Of a DNA stretch of 64,000 nucleotides, positions 35,029 through 44,582 are shown piece after piece (the first letter of the stretch is position 1; each line of letters begins with the position of its first letter). Source of the stretch: DATAFF01 sp036265615 (lineage in GTDB: Bacteria > Pseudomonadota > Alphaproteobacteria > Rhizobiales > Aestuariivirgaceae); assembly GCA_036265615.1 (NCBI GenBank), contig DATAOT010000122.1, positions 14,254-78,253 of the forward strand, read 5' to 3'. Under the pieces are notes generated by a model that did no database searches, was not told where the DNA came from, and saw only the letters and a program-made list of their open reading frames with translations. A program made the position numbers and the translations under genes.

Positions 35029-35994
35029 ATGTTCGAGGATTTGAACAGGCTGACGGAGGCATTGCGTGAAGAAGGCGTGGTCGACACGCACTATCATGTC
35101 GGCCCCGAGCTGATCGTGCGCCGCTATGACGTCAAGACGCTTGCCGACGTGGCGGTGCCGTTCGGTGCCACATTGGTGCTCAAGAATCATACGTACCCTA
35201 CGACACCGCTGGCATCACTTGCCCGTGCCCACTTCGATGCCCGATTCTTTGGCGGCATCGTCCTCAATCGCTATGTCGGCGGCCTCAACCCACAAGCGGT
35301 GGAAAGCGCTTGTTCCGGCAATCGCACTTATGCGAGCCGCGGGGAGCCGGACCCCTCGCCCGTGGTTGTATGGATGCCGACGGTCCATGCCCGTTCGCAC
35401 CTCCAGGTGCATGGTTTCGCATTCGATCCGCGCTGGTCAGGGTGCTGCACCCATGGTCACGCCGACCACACGGATCCGAATTCGAGAACGGCCGCGGAAC
35501 CGGTCATCGTCTTCGAAGACAATGGATGCCCTGCCCCGGAGCTGATCCCGACGCTGGAGGCGATCGCGCGCAACAATTGCGTTCTGGCGAGCGGCCACCT
35601 GCATGCGGAAGAAGTCAAGAGGCTGGTTCCGATGGCGCTCGAGATTGGCGTCAAGCGCATCATCCTGACGCACCCGCATTACCCCTCGATCAGACTGGTG
35701 GACGAGGATCTCAAAATGCTGAGCCTGCATCCGGAGGTTTTCATCGAGCACTGTTTTGCCATTCACACCCAGGACGGCGTGCCGCTTGAAGCCTATGCGG
35801 ATTCGATCAACGTCACCGGGTCGGAGCAGGTTCTGCTGTCGACGGATTTCGGTCAGGTATCGAGTGATCCGTTCCCGGAGGGAACGCTGCGCTATGCCGC
35901 CGCACTGGCAAGTCTGCTCAAAGGAAAGGTGTCCCGCGCGGCATTTCTGCGGATGTTCACCAGCAATGGGAGGCGGGCGCTCGGAATTGCGTAG
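35029..35994 (+). CDS. DUF6282-type amidohydrolase-like protein
   Basis: A 321-residue protein resembling DUF6282 or amidohydrolase-like TIM barrels. An HxH-type start (VVDTHYHVGPELIVRRYD) is followed by LKNHTYPT, ASGHLHAEEVKRLV, LTHPHYPS and a late STDFGQ. These His and Asp residues suggest a metal-dependent hydrolase or lyase. The ATG at 35029 follows GAGG. It diverges from the NitT/TauT-type operon and converges with the ribose-type importer operon, so it may act with either. No substrate can be given. Confidence 0.7.
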   Translation: MFEDLNRLTEALREEGVVDTHYHVGPELIVRRYDVKTLADVAVPFGATLVLKNHTYPTTPLASLARAHFDARFFGGIVLNRYVGGLNPQAVESACSGNRTYASRGEPDPSPVVVWMPTVHARSHLQVHGFAFDPRWSGCCTHGHADHTDPNSRTAAEPVIVFEDNGCPAPELIPTLEAIARNNCVLASGHLHAEEVKRLVPMALEIGVKRIILTHPHYPSIRLVDEDLKMLSLHPEVFIEHCFAIHTQDGVPLEAYADSINVTGSEQVLLSTDFGQVSSDPFPEGTLRYAAALASLLKGKVSRAAFLRMFTSNGRRALGIA

Positions 35995-35998
35995 CGCT

Positions 35999-36949
35999 TC
36001 AGGCCAGACCTTTGTTCCGGCTGCCGCTCGCGGTGATGATGGCAACGATGACCAATCCGGTCAGGAGCAACCGAACGCCGGCGCTCACGCCGAAGGTGTT
36101 CAGCATGGTGAGGAGCAGCACCAGGAAGAGGGCCGCGCCCCAGATGCCAGGGACGTTGGCCTTGCCGCCGGCGACCGATGTGCCGCCGATCACAACCACG
36201 GCGATCGAAGCAAGAAGATACTCGTTGCCGATGTCGACATTGGCGCCGCGGAAATAGCCGGCGAGCAAAGCTCCGTTGAGGCCCCCCAGCAAGCCGGAGA
36301 GCGTGTAGGTGAGAAACCGCACACGACCGACCTTGACTCCCGCAAGCCAGGCGGCGCGCGGATTCTGTCCGATGGCGGCAACCGAGCGGCCATAGACCGT
36401 TCGCTGCAGCACGAGGGCTGCCGCGACCGAGAACAGCGCCGTCAGAATGGCGAGGACGGGAATGCCGGCGAACTGCAGATTGGTGAAATCGGCGAAGCCG
36501 GGAGGCGGCTTGATCTGCAGTCCACGCCCATAGCTGATGTCTATGGACTGGATGATGAAGCTCGCCGACAAGGTGGCAATGATCGGGGGAATGCGCAGAG
36601 CCCAGATCATCAGATAATTGGTTGCGCCGATGGCGGCACCGGTCGCGAGAGCAGCGGCAAGCCCAAGTGGCACCAGGGCGTCGCTGCCGCCCATCACCTT
36701 CATGGCCACGGCGCTTGCCAGTCCGATATTGGCCGGAAGAGAGAGATCGACATTGCCTGGTCCGAGCGTGATGACGAACATCTGCCCGATGCCGACGATG
36801 ACCATGAACACAGCGAGCGAGAGCGCAGCGGTGATCATGCCCCCTGCCCCGTGCCCGCCAGTGAAAGCAATCGCCGCGAGCCACACTGCAAGCGCGCCGA
36901 CAAACGACCATATCCATGGACGCGCTACGATGTTCAGTGTCCAGCTCAC
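35999..36949 (-). CDS. Ribose-type ABC transporter permease 2
   Basis: A 316-residue RbsC-like permease with about eight to ten hydrophobic segments. Diagnostic stretches are TLGPGNVDLSLPANIG, TLSASFIIQSIDISYGRG, YGRSVAAIGQNPRAAWLAG and VVVIGGTSVAGGKANVPG. The GTG at 36949 overlaps the stop of the preceding permease. A longer frame upstream reads through that gene and is not coding. Relatives carry pentoses, hexoses, polyols or autoinducer-2. Confidence 0.88.
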   Translation of the reverse strand: MSWTLNIVARPWIWSFVGALAVWLAAIAFTGGHGAGGMITAALSLAVFMVIVGIGQMFVITLGPGNVDLSLPANIGLASAVAMKVMGGSDALVPLGLAAALATGAAIGATNYLMIWALRIPPIIATLSASFIIQSIDISYGRGLQIKPPPGFADFTNLQFAGIPVLAILTALFSVAAALVLQRTVYGRSVAAIGQNPRAAWLAGVKVGRVRFLTYTLSGLLGGLNGALLAGYFRGANVDIGNEYLLASIAVVVIGGTSVAGGKANVPGIWGAALFLVLLLTMLNTFGVSAGVRLLLTGLVIVAIITASGSRNKGLA

Positions 36950-37932
36950 TGAGTCAGTGCCTCCTGCCGGCTGAGCAGCGCGCGCGCCGCGAGCACAATG
37001 ATCAGGATCGCTCCATTGGCGCCGACCTGCCAATCCGGAGGAATGCGCATGAAAGTCAGCAGCGGCGAGGCAGCCAGCGCCAGAGTGAGCGCGCCGAGCA
37101 CCGCACCCACCGGCGATACCCGCCCGCCGACAAACTCGCCGCCGCCAAGGATCACTCCGGCGATGGAAAGAAGGGTGTAGCCATTGCCGATATTCGCGTC
37201 GGCAGACGTGGTGGTTCCGATCAATGCCAGGCCCGAAGCGACGCCAAACATGCCGGCGAGCGTAAACAGCGTCACCTTGGTCTTGAACAGCGACCAACCG
37301 GCCCGGCTCATCGCGAGCGGATTACCGCCGGAACCGCGCAGGATCGTACCGTAGGAGGTGCGCATCAAACCGACATGGGCGACCGCTGCGATGACGATCG
37401 CGGCGAGGATCGGGAATGGTATCCAGGGTGGCTTCAGGCCCATGAGTTGCTGAAGCCATTCGGGCGCGGCACCGCCCGGCTTGGGCAGGAGCAAAATCGC
37501 GAGCCCCTGCCACACGAAGCTCATACCCAGCGTCACTACGATCGAGGGCAGCGAGCGCAGATAAATCAGGGCGCCGAGGGCGGCATACACCCCGACCGAC
37601 CCTATCAGCATCAGGGCGCCGATCAGGGGCGCCTCGCGCAGCCAGGTGGCGGTAACGCAGCCCACAAAACCGACAAAGGTGCCGATCGAAAGATCGAGGT
37701 CGTTTCCAGTCATGACGAACATCTGCGCGATCGTCGCGAGCGCAATGGGAATCGCCAGATTGAGCATCAGCGTGAAGCCGAAATAGCTCATGGCGCGGGG
37801 ATTGAGCCAGGCGATGCCGATCAAGATGAGCACGAGCGAGAGCGCGGGCAGCAGCGATCGCAGCAGACGACGCGGCGCCTGGCCTGTGAGAACCAGGCGA
37901 CGTGATTTGCCTTCTAGGCTGAGGTCAGCCAT
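36946..37932 (-). CDS. Ribose-type ABC transporter permease 1
   Basis: A 328-residue RbsC-like permease. The core motif TGNDLDLSIGTFVGFVG is followed by LPSIVVTLGMSFVWQGLAI, SYGTILRGSGGNPLAMSRAG and AGVILGGGEFVGGRVSPVG. Two different permeases imply a heterodimeric channel. Its start overlaps the end of the ATPase gene by about 19 bases, which indicates tight coupling. Confidence 0.9.
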   Translation of the reverse strand: MADLSLEGKSRRLVLTGQAPRRLLRSLLPALSLVLILIGIAWLNPRAMSYFGFTLMLNLAIPIALATIAQMFVMTGNDLDLSIGTFVGFVGCVTATWLREAPLIGALMLIGSVGVYAALGALIYLRSLPSIVVTLGMSFVWQGLAILLLPKPGGAAPEWLQQLMGLKPPWIPFPILAAIVIAAVAHVGLMRTSYGTILRGSGGNPLAMSRAGWSLFKTKVTLFTLAGMFGVASGLALIGTTTSADANIGNGYTLLSIAGVILGGGEFVGGRVSPVGAVLGALTLALAASPLLTFMRIPPDWQVGANGAILIIVLAARALLSRQEALTQ

Positions 37933-39401
37933 GGTTCCACATGGAAAGACGACTGGATCACGGCTTCCTCGGTCAGCTCATCGCGATTCAGCTCGGCGAC
38001 AATGCGGCCGTTGCGGAAGACATAAATGCGGTCGCAATTGCCGAGCTCTTCCATTTCGGTCGTGTACCAAAGAAATGTCCGGCCGCGCCTCGTCTCGGCC
38101 TCGATCAGCTCGTAGATCTCGAACTTGGTCGCAACATCGACCCCACGCGTCGGATCGTCCATCAGAATGATTCCGGCGTCCGATGCCAATGCCCGGGCAA
38201 ACAGAGCCTTCTGCTGATTGCCGCCAGACAGCGAAAGAATGTTGTTGGCGACATCGGGCGTCCGAATTCCGATTCTTTCCTGCCATTGGCGCGCCAGGCC
38301 GGCCTCACGGCTCGGGGAAATGAACATGCCATTACGCAAAGTCGCGATCGAGCGGATGGCTATGTTCTCGGCGATCGACCACATCGGAAATATTCCTTCC
38401 GACTGTCGGTCGCCGGCGATGATAGCGACAGGCCCTTTCACTTCGATTCGGTCGGTCGGCTTGCTTGATGCGCGATAGATGTCGATCAGCAGCTGCGCCT
38501 GGCCATGGCCGGAAAGCCCCGCCAGACCGATGATCTCGCCGTCATGCGCCTCAAGCTCGGTGCCATCCTGCTGGCGAGCTGGCCGGGCGCGAATCCGAAG
38601 TGGGGCCGCCGCCTCCCGTACTGCCGTGCGGCGCGAGGCCATCTGGTGCGGTGCTGCAACCGTGCCCATGGCGTCGATCAACCTGTCGCGGTCGAAGGCA
38701 GCCGCGGCGCCCGCAGCGACCACCCTGCCGTCGCGCATGACCATGACGCGATGACAGTGATCCAGGATCTCATTCAACAGATGAGAGATCAGGATGCAGC
38801 TTGTGCCACCGGCAACGATTCGACGGACAAAAGACAAGAGCTGGCCGGCGGTGCGACTGTCGAGGGAGGAGGTCGGCTCGTCCAGGACGACAAGGCGCAA
38901 CGGGTATGCAGTGACGGTGAAGGCACGGGCCACCTCGACCATCTGGCGCTTGCTGATGGGCAGATCGCGGATCACGTCTGCCGGCCCGATACCGTGGCCG
39001 GGAAAGATTTCGTCCAGCTTGGCCTGAATAAGATCGCTGGCTCGTTGGTGCCAGCGCACCCCCTTTATCTCAGCATGGTAGATATAGGCGTTTTCCGCCA
39101 CGCTGAGATTGGGACAGAGCGAAAGCTCCTGGAACACGCAGCGAATTCCGAGCTTGTGGGCCATTGTCACGTGGTAATCGGGTTGCGGCATGCCAGCGAT
39201 CGCGATGTCGCCGCTGTCCGGCTTGAGAGTGCCCGCGACCACATGCATCAGCGTCGACTTGCCGGCACCGTTGTGGCCAACCAAGCCGACGCATTCGCCT
39301 GCACCGACCAACAGGTCGACGCCGTTCAGCGCACGGACGGCACCGAAGCGCTTCGCGATCTGTCCGAGGGCGATAATCTCTGCCGCTTTGTCAGGCAGCA
39401 T
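37914..39401 (-). CDS. Ribose-type ABC transporter double ATPase
   Basis: A 495-residue RbsA/MglA-like protein with two nucleotide-binding domains. Domain 1 has Walker A GHNGAGKST and Walker B VVLDEPTSSLD. Its signature position reads LPISKRQMVEVA, as is common in this family. Domain 2 has a degenerate Walker A (GLSGHGQAQLL), also normal in RbsA, but an intact LSGGNQQK and LMDDPTRGVD. It powers the importer from the cytoplasm. The gene starts right at the end of the binding-protein gene. Confidence 0.92.
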   Translation of the reverse strand: MLPDKAAEIIALGQIAKRFGAVRALNGVDLLVGAGECVGLVGHNGAGKSTLMHVVAGTLKPDSGDIAIAGMPQPDYHVTMAHKLGIRCVFQELSLCPNLSVAENAYIYHAEIKGVRWHQRASDLIQAKLDEIFPGHGIGPADVIRDLPISKRQMVEVARAFTVTAYPLRLVVLDEPTSSLDSRTAGQLLSFVRRIVAGGTSCILISHLLNEILDHCHRVMVMRDGRVVAAGAAAAFDRDRLIDAMGTVAAPHQMASRRTAVREAAAPLRIRARPARQQDGTELEAHDGEIIGLAGLSGHGQAQLLIDIYRASSKPTDRIEVKGPVAIIAGDRQSEGIFPMWSIAENIAIRSIATLRNGMFISPSREAGLARQWQERIGIRTPDVANNILSLSGGNQQKALFARALASDAGIILMDDPTRGVDVATKFEIYELIEAETRRGRTFLWYTTEMEELGNCDRIYVFRNGRIVAELNRDELTEEAVIQSSFHVEPWLTSA

Positions 39402-40421
39402 TCACTTCATGTTTGCTTTGATGGCCGCTTCGGCATCGGATTGCGTATATTCATGGCTCGCGACACCGCCTTTTTCGATATTGGGCAGCGCGGCCTCGAA
39501 ATCATCCTGGGTGAAGGCGAGGTAGGGCACGAGGAGATCGTGGGGTACATCCTTGCCGTCAAGGATCTGCTGTGCAACCCAGAAGGCAAGCGTCGAGACG
39601 CCCGGGGCAATCGATGCCGACCAGGTGAGGTAGCCATCCTTGGCCTTCTGCTCCTTCCACCATTCGAGCTCGTCCTGCCGATTGCCCATGATGATGGTCG
39701 GCCGCGGCCTGCCGGCGGCGGCAAAGGCCTGGGCCGCGCCATAACCGTCGCCTCCCTGGTCGACTACGCCGACGATCTCCGGCAGCGACGGCAGCACGGT
39801 TGCGACCGCCTTCTGAGCAGTGGTCTGGTCCCAATCACCGGTCACCGAGGCGACGATCTTGAACTCGGGATGTGCGGCTACGCCTTCCAGAATTCCGGCA
39901 TGAATCGCTTCATCAATGGAGGTGCCGGCCAGTCCCCTGATTTCGAGCAGGCTGCCGCCCTTGGGCTGAAACTTCGCCATGTGCTCGACTTCCTGCCTGC
40001 CCATATCCTTGAAATCGACGACGACGCGCCAGGCGCAGGGCTCAGTGACGATGCCGTCGAAGGAGACGACCACGATCTTCTGCTCGCAAGCCTTCTTGAT
40101 CGCGCCGTTGAGGGCGTCCGGCGAGGAGGCGTTTATGACAATGGCATCATAGCCTTGCAGAATCAGATTCTGGATCTGGGCAGCCTGGGTGGGGACCTCC
40201 TTGTCAGCGGTGGTGAACACGTCAGCAGCGGTCACCACGCCATCGGCGACAGCCTTCTTGGTGACGATGTCATAGCTCTTGAGCATCGCCTGCCGCCAGG
40301 AGTTCCCGGCATAGTTGTTGGAGAACGCGATCTTCTTGTCCTTGGTGTCGGCAAATGCCGTGCCGGCAATCATGCCGATGGTCACGGCTGCCAGCAGCAG
40401 CGTCCTGTTCAGGCCAGCCAT
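39402..40421 (-). CDS. Ribose-type ABC transporter substrate-binding protein
   Basis: A 339-residue periplasmic binding protein of the ribose/galactose class. A signal peptide ends in GTAFAD, then KIAFSNNYAGNSWRQAML, QAAQIQNLILQGYDAIVINASSPDAL and VVVSFDGIVTE, which are standard for this fold. The ATG at 40421 follows GGAGGAG. It is the first gene of the four-gene importer operon. The ligand, probably a sugar or polyol, is not assignable by eye. Confidence 0.88.
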   Translation of the reverse strand: MAGLNRTLLLAAVTIGMIAGTAFADTKDKKIAFSNNYAGNSWRQAMLKSYDIVTKKAVADGVVTAADVFTTADKEVPTQAAQIQNLILQGYDAIVINASSPDALNGAIKKACEQKIVVVSFDGIVTEPCAWRVVVDFKDMGRQEVEHMAKFQPKGGSLLEIRGLAGTSIDEAIHAGILEGVAAHPEFKIVASVTGDWDQTTAQKAVATVLPSLPEIVGVVDQGGDGYGAAQAFAAAGRPRPTIIMGNRQDELEWWKEQKAKDGYLTWSASIAPGVSTLAFWVAQQILDGKDVPHDLLVPYLAFTQDDFEAALPNIEKGGVASHEYTQSDAEAAIKANMK

Positions 40422-40537
40422 CTGAATGCTCCTCCCTGCCGGCCGATGATCGTTGTATTCGCGGGCCGGTGTTTTTCTGCGCAAGCCAAAATCTACTGCA
40501 AGGATGCGGCAATCGACAAGCAGGAGCTCCCGTCGTC

Positions 40538-41368
40538 TCAGCCGAGGAGACCGCCCAAGGTCTTGCCCCTGCTGCCGCGAGCCATCAGCCAAGCGGCAAT
40601 GGCGATCCCGACCATGCTGACAATCAACATCATAACCGCGAGCGCTGCGACGTCGCCTTTGAGGCCCGCCTTCATTGCGGACAGAATGTAGATCGGGAAG
40701 GTCGATGTCCCTGGGCGCTGCACGAAGAGCGAAATGATCACATCGTCGAATGAGAATGTGAAAGAGAGGAGGAGACCGGCCAGCACGGCAGGGAACATCA
40801 GTGGCAGCGTGATATCGAGAAAGCTGCGCCAGGGCAGTGCTCCGAGATCGGCTGCAGCGTGTTCCAGACTCTCGCCCAAGCCTTCGGCCCGGGCCCTGAC
40901 GATCAACGCCACAACCGCAACGTTGAACAGAGAATGGCCTATCGACAGCCGGATGATGCCGTCGAATATGCCAAGACGGTCGAACCAGATCATCTGGCCG
41001 ATGGCCGACACCAGTTCCGGTATCCCCAGAATGACGAAGATCAACGCGATATACGGTATCGTCCACGGGCCCTTGCGACGCGCCAGTGCGATGCCGGCAA
41101 ACACGCCCAAAGCGACGGCAATGGCGGCATTGATCAGGGCGGTACGGATGGAGACCAAAAGGGCACTCAAGGCGCGAGGGTTGTCGATCGCCTCGCCATA
41201 CCAGTGGGTCGACCATTCGGTCCAGACATAGAGGTTCCGTCCGCCGTTGAAGCTGTAGATGACGATCACGAGAATCGGCAGATACAGAAAGACGAAGATC
41301 GCCGTCATCCAGGCGAGCAGGACAATGCGGCCGCCATTCGTCGGCCGGTGCTTTGGCGGGGCCGTCAC
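40538..41368 (-). CDS. Spermidine/putrescine-type ABC transporter permease 2
   Basis: A 276-residue PotC-like permease with six hydrophobic segments and the EAA-type loop EHAAADLGALPWRSFLDITLP. LSFTFSFDDVIISLFVQRPGTSTFP is a family hallmark. The GTG at 41368 overlaps the stop of permease 1 (GTGA). Last gene of the operon; a gap of 116 bases separates it from the next importer. Confidence 0.89.
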   Translation of the reverse strand: MTAPPKHRPTNGGRIVLLAWMTAIFVFLYLPILVIVIYSFNGGRNLYVWTEWSTHWYGEAIDNPRALSALLVSIRTALINAAIAVALGVFAGIALARRKGPWTIPYIALIFVILGIPELVSAIGQMIWFDRLGIFDGIIRLSIGHSLFNVAVVALIVRARAEGLGESLEHAAADLGALPWRSFLDITLPLMFPAVLAGLLLSFTFSFDDVIISLFVQRPGTSTFPIYILSAMKAGLKGDVAALAVMMLIVSMVGIAIAAWLMARGSRGKTLGGLLG

Positions 41369-42288
41369 AGCGGTGCTCCCCGCAGGAGCCCGAGAAGGCG
41401 CTGGGCTGTCATGAGCAGGAGGCCGGCAACGATGAGCACGCCGGCAAGCAGCCCAATGAGCATCACCGCCATTGCAGAGCCGAGGGGCAGGTTCTGCGAG
41501 GCCAAGATCTGCGTCGCAATGAGGTTCCCGACCATCAGGCCTTTGGTGCCGCCGAGAATGGTCGGGACGACGTAGTCGCCGGCCGCCAGAATGAAGGTGA
41601 GAACCAGCCCGCCAAACAGGCCGGGAGCCGCAAGCGGCATCGTGACCTGCAGAAAGGTGCGCAGCGGTCCGGCACCGAGATCCATGCTCGCCTTGATCAA
41701 GGATGTGTCGATCCGCTCGAGCGCGACGTAGATCGGAAGCACCATGACCGGCAGGTAGTTGTAGATGATGCCGAGCTGCACCGCGGCGTTGGTATCGAGG
41801 ATGAGCAACGGCCTGCCCAGGATTCCAACGGATTGCAGAATGTCGGACAGGGTGCCTTGCGGAGCCAGAATGATGCGCCAGGCAAAAGTGCGCAGGAGAA
41901 AGCTCGTCCAGTATGGAACGATCAGCAGGAACACGAAAATCGAGCGCCAACGCTGTGGCACGTGCATGGCGATGGCATAAGCGACAGGAAAGCCGAGAAG
42001 CGCGCACAGGATGGTGCCGAGTCCGGCAGTGCGCATCGTGATCTGGAACACACGGAAGAATATCTCGCTCAGGGCCTGCCAGTAATTGTCAAACGACAGA
42101 ACCTCGAGCGCGACCGGGCCTGCCGCAACAGCGGTCGGGCGCGAGCCGAAGCTGTACAGAATGATCCAGAACAACGGGATGATGAAGAAAAAGGTCCACC
42201 AGGCCAGGGCCGGCCAGGCCATCACCCAGCGCGGCATCAGTCGTCGATGCATCCGGAGCGGCACTTCAGCTGAGGTCAGCGCGGGCAA
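41365..42288 (-). CDS. Spermidine/putrescine-type ABC transporter permease 1
   Basis: A PotB-like permease of about 307 residues with six hydrophobic segments and the EAA-type loop SMDLGAGPLRTFLQVTMPLAAPG. The start is uncertain. TTG 42288 lies 12 bases after the ATPase stop with a weak GAAGAG site; GTG 42264 and ATG 42252 are alternatives. It pairs with the PotC-like permease. Confidence 0.87.
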   Translation of the reverse strand: MPALTSAEVPLRMHRRLMPRWVMAWPALAWWTFFFIIPLFWIILYSFGSRPTAVAAGPVALEVLSFDNYWQALSEIFFRVFQITMRTAGLGTILCALLGFPVAYAIAMHVPQRWRSIFVFLLIVPYWTSFLLRTFAWRIILAPQGTLSDILQSVGILGRPLLILDTNAAVQLGIIYNYLPVMVLPIYVALERIDTSLIKASMDLGAGPLRTFLQVTMPLAAPGLFGGLVLTFILAAGDYVVPTILGGTKGLMVGNLIATQILASQNLPLGSAMAVMLIGLLAGVLIVAGLLLMTAQRLLGLLRGAPL

Positions 42289-42300
42289 AGTCGATGCTCT

Positions 42301-43398
42301 TCAAGGCTTTCCCTGCCTTGCCTCCAATTCTTCGTACGGGAACAGATTGAAAGATTCGGGTTCCCAATATGCCCAGACTTCAGCGCCTTCCGGCAGACTT
42401 CCGCTGGCCCGGCGCGGCATCCGGCTCAACAGCTCACGACCGCCCGGAAGAGCCAGAACGAATTCCATCGTGTCGCCCAACATCACGGTCGCCGCAATCC
42501 GCGCCTTCAGCCGATTCCGCACGGCGGGCTCCTCGCCGGCAAGCAGCACATTCTCGGGACGGACAGCGCCGAGCACATGTGCATCGCGGGTGAGCCCCCG
42601 AGCAGCCCGGCGGGCCTCGAACATGGCGTCGTGCTCGGCGCGCATGAGAAGGCTGTCGTCCACGCGGTAACCTGGAAGGAAATTCTGCGTGCCGATGAAG
42701 CCGGCGACAAAGGCGGTTGCCGGCCTGTCGTAGAGTTCCGCCGGTGCACCGAGCTGTTCGACGCGGCCATGGCGCATGACGGCAATGCTGTCCGACATCG
42801 CCAAAGCCTCTTCCTGGTCGTGAGTGACAAAGATGAAGGTAATGCCGAGCTGGCTCTGCAGAAGCTTGAGCTCCACCTGCATCTGCTGGCGGAGCTTGCG
42901 GTCGAGGGCGCCGAGCGGCTCGTCGAGCAGGAGGACGGAGGGCCGCTTGACCAAGGCGCGGGCCAGCGCAATCCGCTGCTGCTGGCCGCCGGAAAGCTGG
43001 TTTGGCCGCCGATCCGCGAACCTCAGCATCTCGACCATGTCAAGAGCCTCGCGCACGCGCTTCTTGCGTTCTGCTGCCGGCACTCCGTCCTGGCGGAGCC
43101 CATAGGCGACGTTCTCCGCGGCATTCATATGGGGAAACAATGCGTAGTTCTGAAAGACGGTATTCACGTCGCGGCGGTAGGGAGCGAGCATGGTGACATC
43201 GCGGCCAGCGATCCGAACAGTGCCGTAATCCGGCAGTTCGAAGCCGCCGATCATCCGCAGGATGGTGGATTTGCCGGCGCCCGAGGGACCAAGCAGCGAG
43301 ATGAACGATCCCTTGCGGATGGCCAGCGAGACGTCGTCTACAGCCGTGAACGGGCCATAAAGCTTGCTTACACGCTCCAGTTCGACGTCCGCTGCCAT
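42301..43398 (-). CDS. Spermidine/putrescine-type ABC transporter ATP-binding protein
   Basis: A 365-residue PotA-like ATPase. Walker A is GPSGAGKST, the signature LSGGQQQR, Walker B VLLLDEPLGALD and the switch His is in VTHDQEEA. A C-terminal TOBE-type regulatory domain follows (residues about 285-360, with GAVRPENVLL). It energises uptake of the compound bound by the product of the preceding gene. Confidence 0.91.
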   Translation of the reverse strand: MAADVELERVSKLYGPFTAVDDVSLAIRKGSFISLLGPSGAGKSTILRMIGGFELPDYGTVRIAGRDVTMLAPYRRDVNTVFQNYALFPHMNAAENVAYGLRQDGVPAAERKKRVREALDMVEMLRFADRRPNQLSGGQQQRIALARALVKRPSVLLLDEPLGALDRKLRQQMQVELKLLQSQLGITFIFVTHDQEEALAMSDSIAVMRHGRVEQLGAPAELYDRPATAFVAGFIGTQNFLPGYRVDDSLLMRAEHDAMFEARRAARGLTRDAHVLGAVRPENVLLAGEEPAVRNRLKARIAATVMLGDTMEFVLALPGGRELLSRMPRRASGSLPEGAEVWAYWEPESFNLFPYEELEARQGKP

Positions 43399-43416
43399 AG
43401 CCCCGCCGGCCCCCGT

Positions 43417-44520
43417 TTACTGCGCCGCTGCAGCCTTGAACTTCGTGAGAATCGCCACGCGGCGGTCATAGGTCTCGTTGCGCACCGTGCGCTCGCCGCG
43501 CTTGAGGGCATCGGACGGCGGGAAAATCAGGGGGTCGCCGGCAATCTTGCTATCGAGATGGGCTTCGGTTCCGGTGACGGGAGACAGGAAGCCGGTATAA
43601 GTGATCTCGCGAGCGGCGATGACGGGGTTCAAAACATAGTTCATCCAGGAGTGTGCAGCCTTCAGGTTCTTGCCGCCGACCGGCAGATGATAGCTGTCGA
43701 GCCACAGCTCGGATTTGGGCTCGGGATAGACGAACACCAGATTGGGATTCTTCGAGGAGTCGATGGCCTGCTTGGCATTGCCATTCCAGCATTGGGCGAG
43801 GATGACGGACCCCGATGCGACGTCCTGCACAGGATAAGAGTTGAAGGTCTTGATGTGCTTGGCGAGCGTCTCGACCCTGGTTTCGGCATCCTTGATGGCG
43901 GATTCATCGGTCGTATTCCATGACAGGTCCTTCGACCAGAAGAGCGGCGCAATGGCCAAGGCATCGTCAAGCAGCGACGTCCGCCCACTGCCCTCGTTCT
44001 GAACGGCCTCCAGAAAATCGGCCCAGCTCTTCATCGGCCGGGTGATGACCGACTTGTCGTAGATGAAACCTTCCGAACCCGTGCTCTTCGGGACCGTGTA
44101 GGCGTTTTCGGGATCAAAGTCGGGATGTGCAAATTCCGGTCGAATATTGCCGATATTCGGAATGAGCGACTTGTTGAGCTTCTGGATGAGCTTCTTGTCG
44201 ATCAGCAGCTTGATCATGAAATCGGTGTTCATGCCGAGATCGTAACCGCTGTTGCCCTGGGCCAGCTGCAACTTGGAATACATCTCATCGTTGCTGGCAT
44301 AGTTGTCGTAGATCAGCTTGCTGTTGTTGGCCTTCTCCCAATCGGACACGTCGTTGGGGCTGATGTAGTCGGCCCACCCCATCATGCTGAGCTGCGGCTC
44401 GACCGCGGCAAAGGCTGTGTCGCAGCGCGGCCACACGCCGAGCAAGGCTGCAGTGGAAAGAGCGCCGACAAGAGCGCGGCGGTCGATCGGAAGCCGGCTG
44501 TTGCGGACATACGACGTCAT
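43417..44520 (-). CDS. Spermidine/putrescine-type ABC transporter substrate-binding protein
   Basis: A 367-residue PotD/PotF-like binding protein. The signal region carries paired arginines (PIDRRALVGALSTAALLG), hinting at Tat-type export. Mature hallmarks are MGWADYISPNDVSDWEK, YDLGMNTDFMIKLLI and VSF-like C-terminal helices (SWMNYVLNPVIAAREI). Polyamines or related cationic or amino-acid compounds are the usual ligands. The ATG at 44520 follows GGGAG. Downstream of a hydroxyacid dehydrogenase gene in the same operon. Confidence 0.86.
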   Translation of the reverse strand: MTSYVRNSRLPIDRRALVGALSTAALLGVWPRCDTAFAAVEPQLSMMGWADYISPNDVSDWEKANNSKLIYDNYASNDEMYSKLQLAQGNSGYDLGMNTDFMIKLLIDKKLIQKLNKSLIPNIGNIRPEFAHPDFDPENAYTVPKSTGSEGFIYDKSVITRPMKSWADFLEAVQNEGSGRTSLLDDALAIAPLFWSKDLSWNTTDESAIKDAETRVETLAKHIKTFNSYPVQDVASGSVILAQCWNGNAKQAIDSSKNPNLVFVYPEPKSELWLDSYHLPVGGKNLKAAHSWMNYVLNPVIAAREITYTGFLSPVTGTEAHLDSKIAGDPLIFPPSDALKRGERTVRNETYDRRVAILTKFKAAAAQ

Positions 44521-44582
44521 GGGCTTTTCTCCCTGTGGTGGCAACCCTGCTTCTTGTTGTCGGGGCAGAGCTTATCGGTTTT

